A stretch of DNA of 64,000 bases from Alviniconcha marisindica (GCA_018857735.1 JABMCL010000803.1:115001-179000); one strand, 5' to 3'; shown: positions 21,543 to 50,959, counted from the stretch's first letter. Program-made: numbers and translations. The notes: generated by a model not told the origin, from the letters alone.

Positions 21543-24500
21543 GTTAGTAATAGTATTCCCCTACCCTCCTCCGTCCCTCTCTCTCTCTCTCCCTCTCCTT
21601 GCCTTCTGAGGTGACAGTGTGCGGTTCACTGGATGTACAAATCCCAAAACCAGCTAACTCTGTGTGTGTGTATGTGTGTATTTGGGGGGGGGGGGGGGGG
21701 GGGGGGGGTTCAGACAGAGAGAGAAACAGACATCGACACAAAGAATCCAACGTAAAAAAATGATCAAATGAATGCTTTTAAGTTCGTGGCACCAGATCAG
21801 AGCGGAATGTATTGTAGATGTCGAGAACTATAAACACTGTAAAAATCGATAAAGGTTGTTGCGACACACAAATGCTCTGGTTCTCGTATCAAAATTCACA
21901 AAGCAAGTAGTATGCGTATGTGCTATCGTTTTCTTTATTTTTGGTGGTTGCTGTATTTGTTGATTCGCAACACTCTTGCGAACGGCGTAGCAAGCCCATG
22001 ACGACCAGACTCCTAACAACTTACCAGGGCCCGTATGCATGATGAGCAAATAGCCGCCTTAGTCACGTTTATCTTCTAAACGGTGACGACGCTGAAAATA
22101 TCGGCATGCGTGAAGCGCAGATAATTATGGCTAGCTAGTCGCATTAAAAATAGTATAGAAATGGCGGCTCTGATGCTGCTGTTACCGACAATGGCTACTA
22201 CTGAGGAAAAAACGAACACTTAAACGGACCGACGCCGTCCCACGCACCATTGAAGACTACAACTTATTCAGAAAAAAACTGGATTCACTCATCAAGACAC
22301 ATCATAATCAACACACGGCGAAGAGGAGACAAGAAAATCTCGAATGTGCAGGGGCCACTGACGTCTGCTGTAAATTGCCTTGAACTGTCGTCACGCGGTG
22401 ACCAATCAATTTCGAGTTTTTGGCGTCACGCGCGTTGTATTGGTAGTAAGACAAGGGTCTTTCCCGATCTAAAAGATAAACACAAGCAAACATCTGTTTC
22501 TGAAGCTATTAGTATTGACGACTCGTACATGTAGAAAATCGGGACTAGCCTTTGAATTTATTTGCCCATCATGTATATAGACCCTGGTGTGCAAACAGAG
22601 GCATACAGCGACAGCCAATATATCGCTATTCCGTGCAAACAGCCAATGAATGGGTCGCCAAACTGTGAGTGACCGACGCGATTAGCCAATCGGGAAGCGC
22701 AGGTGAGACACACCTCACTTTCGATACACCGACAACCCAGAATCATTTGCTTTCTATCAACGATGAACAATGTACGTGGCTTCATAGAATATTTTGCGAA
22801 AACGCAAGGGCATCACGTTTTTTAAAAATTAGTTCTAAAGCAATCGATTTTTTATATATTTTTTAAAAATCAATACCAAAACTCGCTCAAGGGTGCCAAT
22901 CTCCTTCATAAAATCGACCACGATGCAGCCTGTTGAAGCTGTCAGTTTTGCATTGGCTGCAATAAACACAGCCCACAAGAATCTCTCCTTTTCGCTAGGG
23001 GATCTTTTTTGAAACTCTTCAGCTTGTTGACCTAATGCTGCTTGGAAAATGTCACGATAACGGCAAGTGGTCACTGTCGCGCTTTTTTTGTCCGACTAGT
23101 CCGCCATTAGTAGACGACCGCTCTGGGCGGGCTTCCGCACTAGAGACCTATTCCGTTTAAACTTTAGCCCACTGTAGCCGTCTTGCCAGCTAAAACTCGT
23201 CAATAAAAGACGATAAACAGAACTGAAATCTCAAATACATAAGAAGTTAGTTCCAACTAAGACCGTTTCCAGGTTAAGTGCTTTTGCTAGCCTAAGGTGA
23301 TACGCTTCTGTTTTCAGGGAGTTCCCATAGGACTGATTGCACCTAGCATAAAGAATTGAATCGGACCGGAAAGGGCCTTATGCTCCCAAGCAGGTTCTGT
23401 CTGAAGGGAATAGTTTTCTTCTCTCTTTTTCTTTTTTAGTGTACGAACAGTTTTAAAAGGTATCGTTTACCCACTAGCTGTAAAAGTACACAACGTACCA
23501 GATCTAGTTCATCAAAAAGAGTGCGTTACTCCCTGGAGCAGCTAGAGCTAGTTCTTTCCCTTCAGAGGCGCACTTCATAGATGTTCAATCTCTCTTTATC
23601 CATCTACCTATACACACACACACACACACACACACAGTGATGTGTTGTATGACATCACCAGTTGAGAACACGTATAGCATTTTTTAATGCAGATCCTTCC
23701 TTTCCCAGCAGGGTGGCTGCACGCAGTGCGGGTGTTGGAGTGTGTCTGTCTGCTGGGACTAGGGGTAGCCATCCTCTACACCATCGCCGTCAACTGCTGC
23801 AGAACGGTCCCCGGGCCACGCTCTCGCTTTATTGAGGCCGTGGCCCTGGTGTCGGGTGAGTAATGACACGCGACACGCCACAGCCGCAGGCCACGCCAGT
23901 TATGATGTCACCGTTACTGTGGCTGGCAACAGCTCCCTCGCACACACGAGCGGCAGTGCTCAATCGACAGCAATTTGACCAACAACTTTACACTTATCTT
24001 CGAAACCCTGTCTCATCGTCGTTGCCATCGTTCCAACGTAATATACTTGGAGAAGTGAATTCTAAATGATTTTTCGGTTTAGATACAAGTCTCAGTTTCT
24101 GAATCAGGGAGCTGCACACAATCCGCCATTGTGTAAGCCTGCGCTGACTGTTGTTTTCCATGTCTCATTGGTTGCAAAAGTGCTTCACGCCACACGATAC
24201 GAAACGGGTTCTGCTCTGTCGTCACTGCCTGCTGTCGCGTCGCAACCAAGCAACGTTACGTGGCGTGGTTTCGATTTCGCACGCGGAGCCACTCCGCAAA
24301 AACCTAATCACTTCGCTGTTTGTTGTTTGCGGCTGTCGCAGGTCGCCTATGTCTGCGGCGGCCTTAACTTCTGTAGAACATGCAGTCCCCGGGCCACGGT
24401 CACGTTTTACTGAGGCTGTGGCCGTCGAGTTGGGGCGGCATATCGGGTGGACCGGACTGAACAGGTCCCCATAAAAACTAAAACAGTTAGAGGTTGCATT

Positions 24501-24928
24501 GCAGCTGCACATCACGTTTAGTGGCGTCTGTAGGTCACAATCACTCGGTTGTAGTTAAGATAATGTCTGCAAGTGTCCGCTAGTTCAGCTTGCTTGCATG
24601 TGTAAAACAAAATTTGAAACACACTTGGCTTCCAGCATTCTGGGGAAGAAAGAGAGATTAAAACGCACAAACGTTTGCCAGTGAAGGAAGTTCGTGGTGC
24701 ATTGTCTTTTCGGGAGAACAGTTCCAAGCCATGAATCCTTGTGATAGTTTTATACCTTCAGAGGAACGTCTCACGCAGATTATGCCAAAGATTTTCAGCT
24801 TTATAAAACTACCTGAGGAATAGTAGTAGTAATAGTAGTAGTAGTAGTAGTAGTAATAAAGGGGATTTCTACCACAGTAGTTGGGAGCGCAGGGCGCTTT
24901 ACAATAATACTAACAACGCGCGCGCGCG

Positions 24929-24977
<49 letters not shown>

Positions 24978-26027
24978 GCGCGCGCGCTCGCATGTCGGTC
25001 GGGGGAATAGGCACGGCTGTGAAAAAGACAGGAAATGGTACATTGGCCTGGTACTGTCCAACGGAGTTCATCATGACGTTGACCTCTGCTTTCGGTAGAC
25101 ACTACAAATAGATTGCAACAGCTGCCACGTCTGGAACCAGAGGAAGGCAATTGTGTTCACAAAACAGAAATGAGATTGGTCCCGTGCTTTCAACCAGTCA
25201 GTCAATCCATCTATCTATACATCTATTTCAGTTTGTAGTATCAGGCCACAGATCCCGAGGAAGTCCGCTGTGTCAGGCGAATATCTGAAAGAAGAATAGA
25301 CAAAGAGCGATAACCGACTCCCCTGATCAAGACTAGTTCCCAGGCACCAGTGAAACGTCTATCGCAAAGATAACATCTTGCCTTCATCAGGGCAGTTTTG
25401 CCCGTTTTGATGCAGCCTCACCCCTGTCTGGGGTGGGAGGGCTGTCCCTCCATCATCAGGCTTTTGCACCATTGATGATGATGATGATGATGATGACGAT
25501 GATGATGATGTTTGCTTTTATATAGCGCTATTCTCCGCTCTCGAGCAGACTCACTGCGCTCGCATGTGATTCTACATGAGTGACTAGCTTTTTATAGCGC
25601 GTTTTTCAATATCCACCGAAGTGGTGTACTTACAGCACTGGCATGGCTGGTGCCACATGAAACTGCTGCCGTCTCGGCGCAAGTTCTGTGTACACCATAC
25701 AACCATGCACCATGTCACTTCATGCAAAGCCACATACGTAAGGTGTATGCGTGTTTAGCTGTAACCTGCCACCTGTGTTGCGGCACGTTTTGTCACCACG
25801 GTACGTTTTGTCACCTTATCAAATTTGATGCACTGCTTGCACGTTTTGTCACTCCGGCACGTTTTGTCACTACGTGGTGACAAAACGTTCCGGAAGGTCC
25901 ACTCGCTGCACGTTTTGTCACTCCTTCGCCAGCAACACTATAATCTGTCTTTCCCTTCCCTCGTTGTGTGTGTGTGCGCGCACGCGCGCGCGCGTGTCTG
26001 TTTGTGTGTGACCGCGCCGGTGTTTGC

Positions 26028-26100
<73 letters not shown>

Positions 26101-26807
26101 GATGTGCGTTTGTCCGTGGCAGCGCGCGCGCGACCGCGTGTGTGTTGTTGTCTATTGTGTTGTGTTTATTATCTCCGCCTCAGTCAGCCCTAAACTGAAA
26201 TTCTGTATTGCTTTGAGTAGACTATGAGGCTACTGCTGCCCGTAGCTCTGTGAACCAGCTGTGTGAAATATGACTATAGATATAGAGACTGAGAGAAAAT
26301 ATGGTTTGTGATTGTGTGTTGTGGATGTCCTTGTTTGATTGAATGGCTGGTGTGGTTTGATGAGACAGAAGGTAAACGTGGACAGAAGGTAAACGTGGTG
26401 TGATGTTTCATTCCATGCAGCGTCTTGTACATTTTGTAGCATAATATGTACCTAACATGTTTGTTTTTTCTCGCTCTCCCTCCCTCACTCACTCACTCTC
26501 TCTCTCTCTCTTTGTCTATCTGTCTCTGTCTCTCTGACTCGGTCTCTGTCTGTCTCCCCACCCCTATCTGTGTGACTTTTTTTTTTATGTCTCTGTCTCT
26601 ATCCCTCTCTCTGTCTCCGTCGCTCTCATCTCCTTCTTTCGTTATTCTCCGTGTCTCTCTCCCTTCCATCCCTCTCTCTTGTTCTGTCTCACACATCGTT
26701 CTGTCTGTCTGTCTGTCTCTCTCCCCCCCCCCTCCACTCTCTTCCCTTCTGCTTTCGTTCTTCCGTATGCGTCTCTGTCCCTCCCCCTCTTCTCGTCTTC
26801 TCACTTC

Positions 26808-26873
<66 letters not shown>

Positions 26874-28068
26874 TCTCTTTTATATCTTTTACCTATTAAT
26901 TTGTTTACATTAATAATGTTTGTTGTCGTGTTTTGTTTTATTTTAATTTTATTTAGTATCCGTTCCTTTTCTTTGTTGTTATTGTCGTTTTCTTAAGCTC
27001 AATTTATCCCACCCTTTCCCTGCTCTCTCTGTAAATTACCCAAAATTACCCCCCACACACACACACATAAATGACAGACACAATGCCACATGCACTGATA
27101 TCTAAGTGGGGAAGAAAAAAAGTGCAATGCCTGCACGATTTGTCACTACCTCGTTAGTGACAAAACATGCAGGCATCGCTGAACGTTTTGTCACCTTAGT
27201 GAAAAAAACGTGCCGTAGTGACAAAACGTGCCGCAACAACCTGCACTTTTGTAGAATGACCGGGATCTTTTACGTGCTACTGCAGTAACACGGGGGTGAA
27301 ACGGATACCGAAATAAGCGTCAGCACAGAAAGTCGACCCTGGAGAAGAAAATTCTCCCGCCGCTCCTGCAGGGATGCGAACCCGCGACCTTCCAATCACG
27401 AGCCTGGCGCTCTAACCACTGAGCTATCCCCGCTCCCCAACGACCTTTGGTGCCTCGAGTTACATTTGTTGTAAGCAGACGCAATTATACCTTAGTCGTC
27501 TGTCCTAGTCATCATTTGAGCATGGTCGGTGAGAATGCTAATGATCAATCTTGAGCATGATCATTATGTTTTTTGTCTTGCTGTAGGTGTGTCTGGCCTG
27601 GCGGGTGCAGTATTGTACATCATCATCCTCCTCAACGACAACAGCGACAATGACAAAGACACCGACAGCGTCATCTCCTTTTTGGGTCGTTTGTCCTGGA
27701 CAGTGTCTTGGTCCGCGTATGTGGCGGCGGTTGGCGCTGTTCTCGCCCTGCTCGCGGCCCTTGCCGTCGGGATCTTCAACAATCCCATTTCCGACAACTA
27801 CACCAGCAACACTTTGGGCATGACAATGGTGACGACGATGACCGGCTACCCAGTAGTGTTGCAGGGAGGCCACCTATCTGTACCCAGTGTACAGGGAGGA
27901 AACCCATTCATCTACCACAGTGCCCAGGAAGCGCCGAGCGTTCAGGGAGCTATATCCAGTGGGTTCGGGGCACAGGGTGCGTCTGCCTGCAGCCAGGACG
28001 GAATGGCGCCGCCGGGATACAGCAACACTCACTACACCCACCCCCATCAGTACCCACTCCAGGCCTAG
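21284..28068 (+). CDS. Claudin/PMP22-superfamily four-pass membrane protein (3 exons)
   Basis: Join 21284-21542, 23712-23855, 27587-28068; 294 residues. Both introns are phase 1: donors GTTAGT (21543) and GTGAGT (23856), acceptors CCCAGCAG (ending 23711) and TTGCTGTAG (ending 27586). Predicted membrane segments are about 11-33, 89-113, 131-150 and 176-198. The first extracellular loop carries the claudin-type signature: W34, G60-L61-W62 with WLLC (C65) and C78. Known family members form tight/septate junction strands or act as small tetraspan regulators at the plasma membrane; which applies here cannot be told. The cytoplasmic tail (199-294) is long and rich in Gly, Gln, Pro and Ser, with repeated PSVQG. 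It ends YPLQA, which is not an obvious PDZ ligand. The start has a reasonable context (AACATGA) and no competing upstream in-frame Met with coding character. High confidence in structure, moderate in subfamily. Confidence 0.85.
21543..23711. other. Intron 1 of the claudin-like gene
   Basis: Holds a 25-nt G run (21684-21708), a dispersed repeat at 22330-22500 and a short (AC)n at 23612-23636. The minus-strand ORF at 22835-23074 (KRSPSEKERFLWAVFIAANA) has no recognised function. Confidence 0.6.
22330..22500 (-). repeat. Dispersed repeat, copy A
   Basis: The minus strand reads TTTGCTTGTGTTTATCTTTT, then GGGAAAGACCC, AACGCGCGTGACGCC and GATTGGTCACCG. The same order, diverged, occurs on the plus strand at about 30470-30640. 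The family is unknown. Confidence 0.5.
23712..23855 (+). CDS. Claudin-like gene, exon 2
   Basis: Codes residues 87-134: second membrane segment (WLHAVRVLECVCLLGLG...) and the start of the third (EAVALVS). The acceptor is a tandem NAGNAG site: CAG at 23706-23708 and again at 23709-23711. Use of the upstream AG would add one residue without changing frame. Confidence 0.82.
24361..24435 (+). pseudogene. Decayed partial duplicate of claudin-like exon 2
   Basis: GCCTTAACTTCTGTAGAAC...CAGTCCCCGGGCCACGGTCA... aligns closely with 23786-23850 of exon 2. The translated block VPGPRSRFTEAVAVELG matches exon 2 VPGPRSRFIEAVALVSG. No consensus donor follows the copy and no membrane segment precedes it. It is therefore read as a decayed exon duplication within intron 2, with an alternative exon as a less likely reading. 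Confidence 0.65.
24825..24988 (-). repeat. LINE-like 3' tail with (AC)n/(GC)n
   Basis: A (TAG)n tract (24821-24855), then GGAGCGCAGGGCGCTTTACAA, then a compound GC/AC microsatellite (24917-24988). GCGCTTTACAA-type ends recur at 28441-28510 and 44550-44640, so this is probably a LINE 3' end on the minus strand. Confidence 0.45.
24989..25770. other. Intron 2, no gene recognised
   Basis: Contains a (GATGAT)n tract (25475-25511) followed by TTTTATATAGCGCTATTCTC, another LINE/SINE-like end. No coding exon is supported. Confidence 0.45.
25776..27238. mobile_element. TIR element with GCACGTTTTGTCAC end repeats, copy A
   Basis: Begins TGTTGCGGCACG and ends CGTGCCGCAACA, flanked by identical ACCTG (25771-25775 and 27239-27243), a probable 5-bp target-site duplication. 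The left end holds several GCACGTTTTGTCAC units, some inverted; the right end has GTGACAAAACGTGC units. The interior shares an approximately 250-bp unique block with copy B (CCTAAACTGAAATTCTGTAT..., TATGACTATAGATATAGAGA...). It also has a (GT)n tract (26033-26099) and (CT)n tracts (26497-26868). There is no transposase ORF, so it is non-autonomous. It lies in intron 2 of the claudin-like gene. Confidence 0.8.
27240..27437 (-). mobile_element. tRNA-derived SINE (second family)
   Basis: The minus strand starts with a tRNA-like head. The A-box region TAGCTCAGTGGTTAGAGCG lies at about 27408-27427 and the B-box GGGTTCGCATCCC at 27371-27383, with a pairable D stem and T arm. The body follows (GAGAATTTTCTTCTCCAGGG, CGTAAAAGATCCCGGTCATT). 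The acceptor stem does not close, so this is a SINE head rather than a tRNA gene. The SINE 3' end abuts the TIR element copy A. Confidence 0.75.
27587..28068 (+). CDS. Claudin-like gene, exon 3 (terminal)
   Basis: Codes residues 135-294: rest of the third membrane segment (VSGLAGAVLYIIILL), an acidic second loop (NDNSDNDKDTD), the fourth membrane segment (YVAAVGAVLALLAALAVGIF) and the long cytoplasmic tail. Stop TAG at 28066-28068. The acceptor TTTTTTGTCTTGCTGTAG is strong and phase-matched to exon 2. Confidence 0.85.
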
Positions 28069-28315
28069 ATCAGCCAGAACACTCATTACAGTGTCGATAT
28101 TTCCTTGTATATCTTATTCACGTACGTTCGAAGTGTGAAAATGTTCATCTCCTTGCTGTGCGCTGGAATGTGACAGCACAGAGCAGTCTGTACAGTGCCG
28201 CGGCACGACATTGTGTACTGTGGGCTTACTTGTCGGTCGCCTTGATGGATGAGAGAGGGAATGCCATAGCCTATAAGAGCTGGCAGTTTCGATCGGTATC
28301 AGTGTGTCACCAACC

Positions 28316-28440
28316 AGCCTCCTGACACGTGAATCAGTATCGATGTGTGATTCAGTGTCGGTGTATCACAATCCAGGCGTCTGATTCGTGAATCATTGTC
28401 GGTGTGTTACAATGCAGGTGTCTGATTCGTCAGTAAGAAG
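28316..28440. repeat. Minisatellite, first part (about 41-bp unit)
   Basis: Three degenerate units of GTGTCGGTGTGTCACAATCC / AGGTGTCTGATTCGTGAATC type, just 3' of the claudin-like stop. The array continues at 29069 after an insertion. Confidence 0.8.
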
Positions 28441-29068
<628 letters not shown>

Positions 29069-29348
29069 AGTGTCGGTGTATCACAATTCAGTCGCCTGAC
29101 TCGTGAATCAGTGTCAGTGTGTCACAATCCAGGTGTCTGAATCGTAAATCAGTGTCGATGTGTCACAATCCAGGTGTCTGACTCGAGAATCAGTGTGGGT
29201 GTGTCACAATCAGGTGTCTGACTCTGAATCAGTGAGGATGTGTCGCAATTCAGGTGTCTGGCTCGGAATCAATGTGAGTATGTCACAATTCTGGCGTCTG
29301 ACTCGGAATCAGTGTGAGTGTCACAATCCAGGTGTCTGATTCGTGAAC
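29069..29348. repeat. Minisatellite, second part (about 41-bp unit)
   Basis: About seven units of GTGTCACAATCCAGGTGTCT / GACTCGTGAATCAGTGT type, the same unit as 28316-28440. Confidence 0.85.
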
Positions 29349-29691
29349 TCATTGAAATAGCGTAACTGCTGTTTACAACTGAACAAAAGACTTCCTTACG
29401 AGATGCTGTTTTCGGTAGAGACTATCGACTTTGTGTTTCACATGTTGGCTCACGCAAGCTCGGAGTGAAACCTGTTTTCAGCTAACAGCTAATTGACACT
29501 AAGGTTCAGTTCCAGCCGGACTAACGCGCTGTAATGACATTATCATTATTTTTTATATTATTATTTTTGGTAGGGGTACAGTATACTGAACTAATAGTAA
29601 TAGGTGTGTCTCCGAAAATTATTATTTTTCATGCGGCTCACAGACGTCGAGAGTTCGCGAATTCGTGGTTCGTTCAGTGACTCACAAAGGA

Positions 29692-29925
29692 AGATGCTGT
29701 CCTGTTGATTCAGACTACAGGACACTGCTAAGGACGTCCTGTTGCTTCAGACGACAGGACACTGCTGCAGACGTTATTCTGCTGCTACAGACTACAGGAC
29801 AATAGTAAAGATGTTGTCCTACTGATTCCGACTACATGACAAAGCTAAAGACTCTGTTCTACTGCTACAGATTACATGACAATGCTAAAGACGTTGTTTG
29901 ACTTCTACAGACTACGGCCGGGACA
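29692..29925. repeat. Minisatellite, about 47-bp unit, five copies
   Basis: Units of GTTGTCCTGCTGCTACAGAC / TACAGGACAATGCTAAAGAC type, diverging towards the 3' side. Confidence 0.8.
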
Positions 29926-31224
29926 GAGCTGAGAATACTGCTCTGCTGTCCATTCTAGACAGTGCCTTAATTCCCATGTATTTTGGCAGACGTGTCTCAC
30001 TCAGATGCCGGAGTCGGTTCAGGCACCTTTCCCACACCTTGATCTGCTTGAGCTGTCAGCTGTCATCCTAAGCTGCCGTATTGATTGCTCTGCTTGACCT
30101 TGTGTCTTTGGTCAGGATTTGGCAGACATTGAGATTCCCGGGAATTGTTGCACCACTGGCTTCGGTCTACCGTGGAAACTATATTCTGTAAACCCATTCC
30201 ATCGTCATTCCTCGCCTTTCATGTTTCTGGACGACCATGAAGTCATTCAGTTCTAGTGACTTTTTCTGGGCGTGTTTTCGTTTCTTATAAAGTCGGCAAG
30301 TCTCTCGAGAACTGCTCCTCGTTTTCTGGCGCTAACACAGTTCCAGGAGCTGGGCCCATATGTATGGAAAACATATTATCAAGGAGTTAACGACGGATAG
30401 CCCCTTATTCCCATTAACTAAAGTGTCACAAGTCCAGCTCTCGTTCCACATGAATGGTCAATATGCTTCAAAATAAGACATGCGTATTTGCCTGTGTTTA
30501 TTTTTATATCGGAACAAATCATTATTTTACCAACAATGCAACGCGGGTGACGTCGAAAACTAGAAAGAGATTGGATGACGATAGCCGAGTCTCTAGAGAC
30601 TTTCCGGTGACTTTGATGCCCTCTGCCTGCAGGACACGAGAAAACGCCTAGAAAAGTCAATTCTAACAATCAAAGTTCACGGTCAAGTCGTGTACTGCTC
30701 GATTCTGAGAGCATCAATGAAAATTCCACGAGACGCTTGAATTTCACTGAAAGCCTTTTTCACTGAGGTTGTCAGGGTCGAACACTATACTGAACTCGAC
30801 AGTAGTTCGAACCGAACTTCCCGAAGATGTTCACGTTAGTCAAATTCGTGCATGTTTTGAACGAGAGCTGGAGCCAATCGCGATTAGAAAATATCAGCCT
30901 TTTATTTTTATTTGCTCCTCATACAAATGGGCCCAGGAAATAAATAAAAAGCAACCAATCCACCAGTCAGTCAGCTGACCACTCAGACAACGGTCAGTCA
31001 ATAAAAAATGTTTTAAAGCACTCAATAAATAAACAAAACCTTGGCGGATATTCACGAAGATGTTTACGTCAGTAAAATCCCCATCATTGCGCATGTGGGT
31101 TCAATAATTATTCAGTTACAGTTATTATGCACAACCACAACAAGTCTTAGACTTTAACGTCCCGTCAACCGCGTAGGGTCCCCCAAAGTGTACGATTCCC
31201 TCAGTTGTGGTGACGACAAGAACG
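29926..31224. other. No gene; dispersed repeat copy B near 30470-30640
   Basis: 30470-30640 (TGTGTTTATTTTTATATCGG..., AACGCGGGTGACGTCG) is the plus-strand partner of 22330-22500. 30815-30860 and 31040-31090 share a TTCACG(A/T)AGATGTT block. No coding exon is recognised. Confidence 0.45.
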
Positions 31225-48429
<17,205 letters not shown>

Positions 48430-49035
48430 CCATCCGCCAGTCGGAATTAAACCAACAGTCAGTCCTTACTGAGGGAGCGCGGGTAGCACTATTTGTTCAG
48501 CTCATTTTACGCTCGCAACATGCCTAACTGCAAAACTTTGACCTGCTCAAAAGACGTGTAGTGGTGTGACTGTAGTTTGAACGTCATCACCCTGCATGTG
48601 TGTGTGTTTGTGATAAAACCGCCGACGGACTAGTAACCAGACGTCTAACACTAGAGATAGCACGCCAGTACTGACAAAGTAGCCTACCAATGATAACGGC
48701 TGGACCTGAGATCGCAGTTTAGTTAGCTCGGTGTAGACCAGTTGTTTCAATTGTGTACAAGGTGTAACAATATGCAACCTCACAACTGAAACGAACCTTA
48801 CATACTAAAGTATGGCGGCTTAAGAGCACATAATTATGAATTTGTTCTCATAACTTCAAGACTATCCCGCGTGACTCAATATTTTTTAAAATAATATAAT
48901 AGAAGAGAATACTACCGAATTTCAAACCAGAGCTCTGAACTCGCCCTAGTTCTCTTAATATCGGCCATGAAATATTGATATTTTCACCTAAGCATGAGAA
49001 AATAAATGTTACGTCACTTGTGTATCAATTGAAAC
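48430..49035. promoter_or_regulatory. Putative divergent promoter region
   Basis: About 600 bp between two outward-facing candidate first exons (48429 minus and 49036 plus). A CRE half-site-like TTACGTCAC lies at about 49009-49017, close to the plus-strand ATG. No TATA box is evident. Promoter function is inferred only from position. Confidence 0.3.
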
Positions 49036-49245
49036 ATGGCGAGCGAAGACGATCACCTGCACTTATCTTTCGAAAGCAGCGACTTTGAAGAAGATAAAAC
49101 ACTACCAGAAAATGCTAGTAAACAATATGGCATACAGCGTATCAGTTTGAACCGTATACAGCAGAAAACAGATCTGACGATAGCAGTGATCAAGAAGAGA
49201 CGCCGGTGGACTGCGAACATGGCAGTCGCTTGCATTGTATCGAGT
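49036..49245 (+). CDS. Possible first coding exon, unknown product
   Basis: The ATG has a strong context (AAACATGGCG). Seventy codons end at a phase-0 donor TG|GTGAGC (49246). The sequence is acidic at the N-terminus (MASEDDHLHLSFESSDFEED) and basic in the middle (VIKKRRRW). No downstream exon could be assigned. A cysteine-bearing frame near 49565-49625 (DDSDDVRDLQWCIKCTRNF) on the same strand may belong to it, but no acceptor joins them convincingly. No family is recognised. Confidence 0.35.
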
Positions 49246-49737
49246 GGTGAGCATTTTTATTTTCTACCTTCTTCTTTTTTTCACTCAGGGAAAAATATCC
49301 TTGGACATTTTAAACGCCATTTTGTGCCACAAATATCACTCAAACAGGGTCATATCTAGCGAATGAAGGCAGCATTAGGAAATAGGCGAGTACACGATAG
49401 ATTGTTTTGCTCACAGCAGCAGTTGGGAAGCGTGCGCGGTTACTCAGAAACTAGATCCAGATCTGATGTCTGAAAGGAGTATACGCACAATAAAGGACAA
49501 AAATATGGAATAGAACTATTTTGTTGTTGAAATTGTTGGATTTATGCGCTTCGTATGACCCGGTTTGGATGATTCTGATGACGTTCGTGACCTACAATGG
49601 TGTATTAAGTGTACCAGGAATTTCCTTGGATATTACTCACTCAGTCTCGACCATCATCACATTTTCGCTCTCATCAGGATCACATCTGCATGCCAACATG
49701 AACTGAGGCTGTTGCTTTTCGTGTGTATGCGGGGCAA

Positions 49738-49771
49738 GAGAGAGAGAGAGAGGGAGAGAGAGAGCACACAC

Positions 49772-49867
<96 letters not shown>
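49738..49867. repeat. (GA)n-(AT)n-(GT)n compound microsatellite
   Basis: A GAGA run, then an AT run (49775-49820), then a GT run. Confidence 0.95.
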
Positions 49868-50039
49868 TAGGGTTCAATGGCTTTCACAAGTGCGATAATA
49901 AGAATAAGTGACGATTAAGCAGACCAACCAGTTAGGTACCTAAGAAGCCAAAAGAGACATATAAGTAGATTGAGCTAATTTCGAATTCCATCTGTACAAA
50001 CTGAGACAAACACCAAAACAGACGAAACCAGTTTGTAAA

Positions 50040-50440
50040 CCAGTTTCATGACCTGTATATGGTCAGAGAGACAAACGAATAAATACAAAGTGATAACGTA
50101 CATCTACACTCGGAAACTGATAGACCACGCCACTGAATCAGATACATCTACACTCACACAAGACCAAGACCAAGCCAATTTCATACATCTACGCCCAGAC
50201 AGACAAATAAACAGATCAAGCCCATTTGATACATATACGCCCAGAAAGACATATAAACAGATCAAACCACACAGATACGCCGAAAAATATAAACAAATTA
50301 AGCCAGATTGATACAGCTACGTCCCTCTGCACTTAGGAATACTGATGAATAGAACTGATACATCTACGTCCTGAGACCAGTTTTCTATGTCTAGTCACAG
50401 ACAAAAAGATAGACCAAGCCGACTTGACTGACAACTCTTC
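50040..50440. repeat. Degenerate minisatellite (about 50-bp unit)
   Basis: Repeated GATACATCTACGCCCAGA and GACAAATAAACAGATCAAGC blocks, most regular at 50150-50320. Confidence 0.7.
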
Positions 50441-50955
50441 CAGCCTCGCTGTAACGCCAGAGGCGGAAAAGGTGAAAAAGAAGCAAGTAAGAGCACACAG
50501 TAGTGTGGCAGTAACTAATAAAAGAACACCGCAGCGAGTCGACAAGAGCAGAGCCCGGCGCATGCGTGTGCGGTAATGTGGTAAGTGTAGGTACTGGTGT
50601 TTACTCAGCCTCTGTCGCCTCTCGGCAGCAATGCAGTTTTGTTGGAACAGACACTAGCATTGTCACCGCTGCGTGAACAGCATCGCAACATTAGGTCCAG
50701 GGTGAAAACGTCTAACCAGCTACCAATACCGGGACCCAGAACACGATTCACTGAATTTATTCTTGACAGCACCGTGTAAATTACAACTGTTTAATATGGA
50801 CGTTTTTATATTGTATGTGTTTACAAAAAAAATGCAGTGTGTGCTTTTGTTTACTGTGATGTGGCATATGTTTAGCCACAAATTTAATTTCTCTGATGAG
50901 ATAATAATCTTGAATATAACGTTACGCCAAGTCAACCAAGAGAATCGTTTAATAA
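50441..50955. other. No gene; short claudin-exon-like motif near 50728-50762
   Basis: A plus frame reads PGPRTRFTEF, which resembles PGPRSRFIEA of claudin-like exon 2. There is no surrounding exon structure. Otherwise AT-rich and without a recognised feature. Confidence 0.3.
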
Positions 50956-50959
50956 TAGT

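Noticed and set aside
27363..27437. tRNA gene
   Set aside because: A and B boxes and the D arm fit, but the acceptor stem does not pair and a SINE body follows. Called a tRNA-derived SINE.
30894..31094. Small membrane-like minus-strand ORF
   Set aside because: Short, without start or splice support, overlapping A-rich sequence and a duplicated block.
49036..49630. Two-exon gene with a Cys-rich C-terminus resembling a P2X7-type tail
   Set aside because: Only a single WC-x2-C segment is seen near 49.59 kb, with no convincing acceptor joining it; too weak to name.
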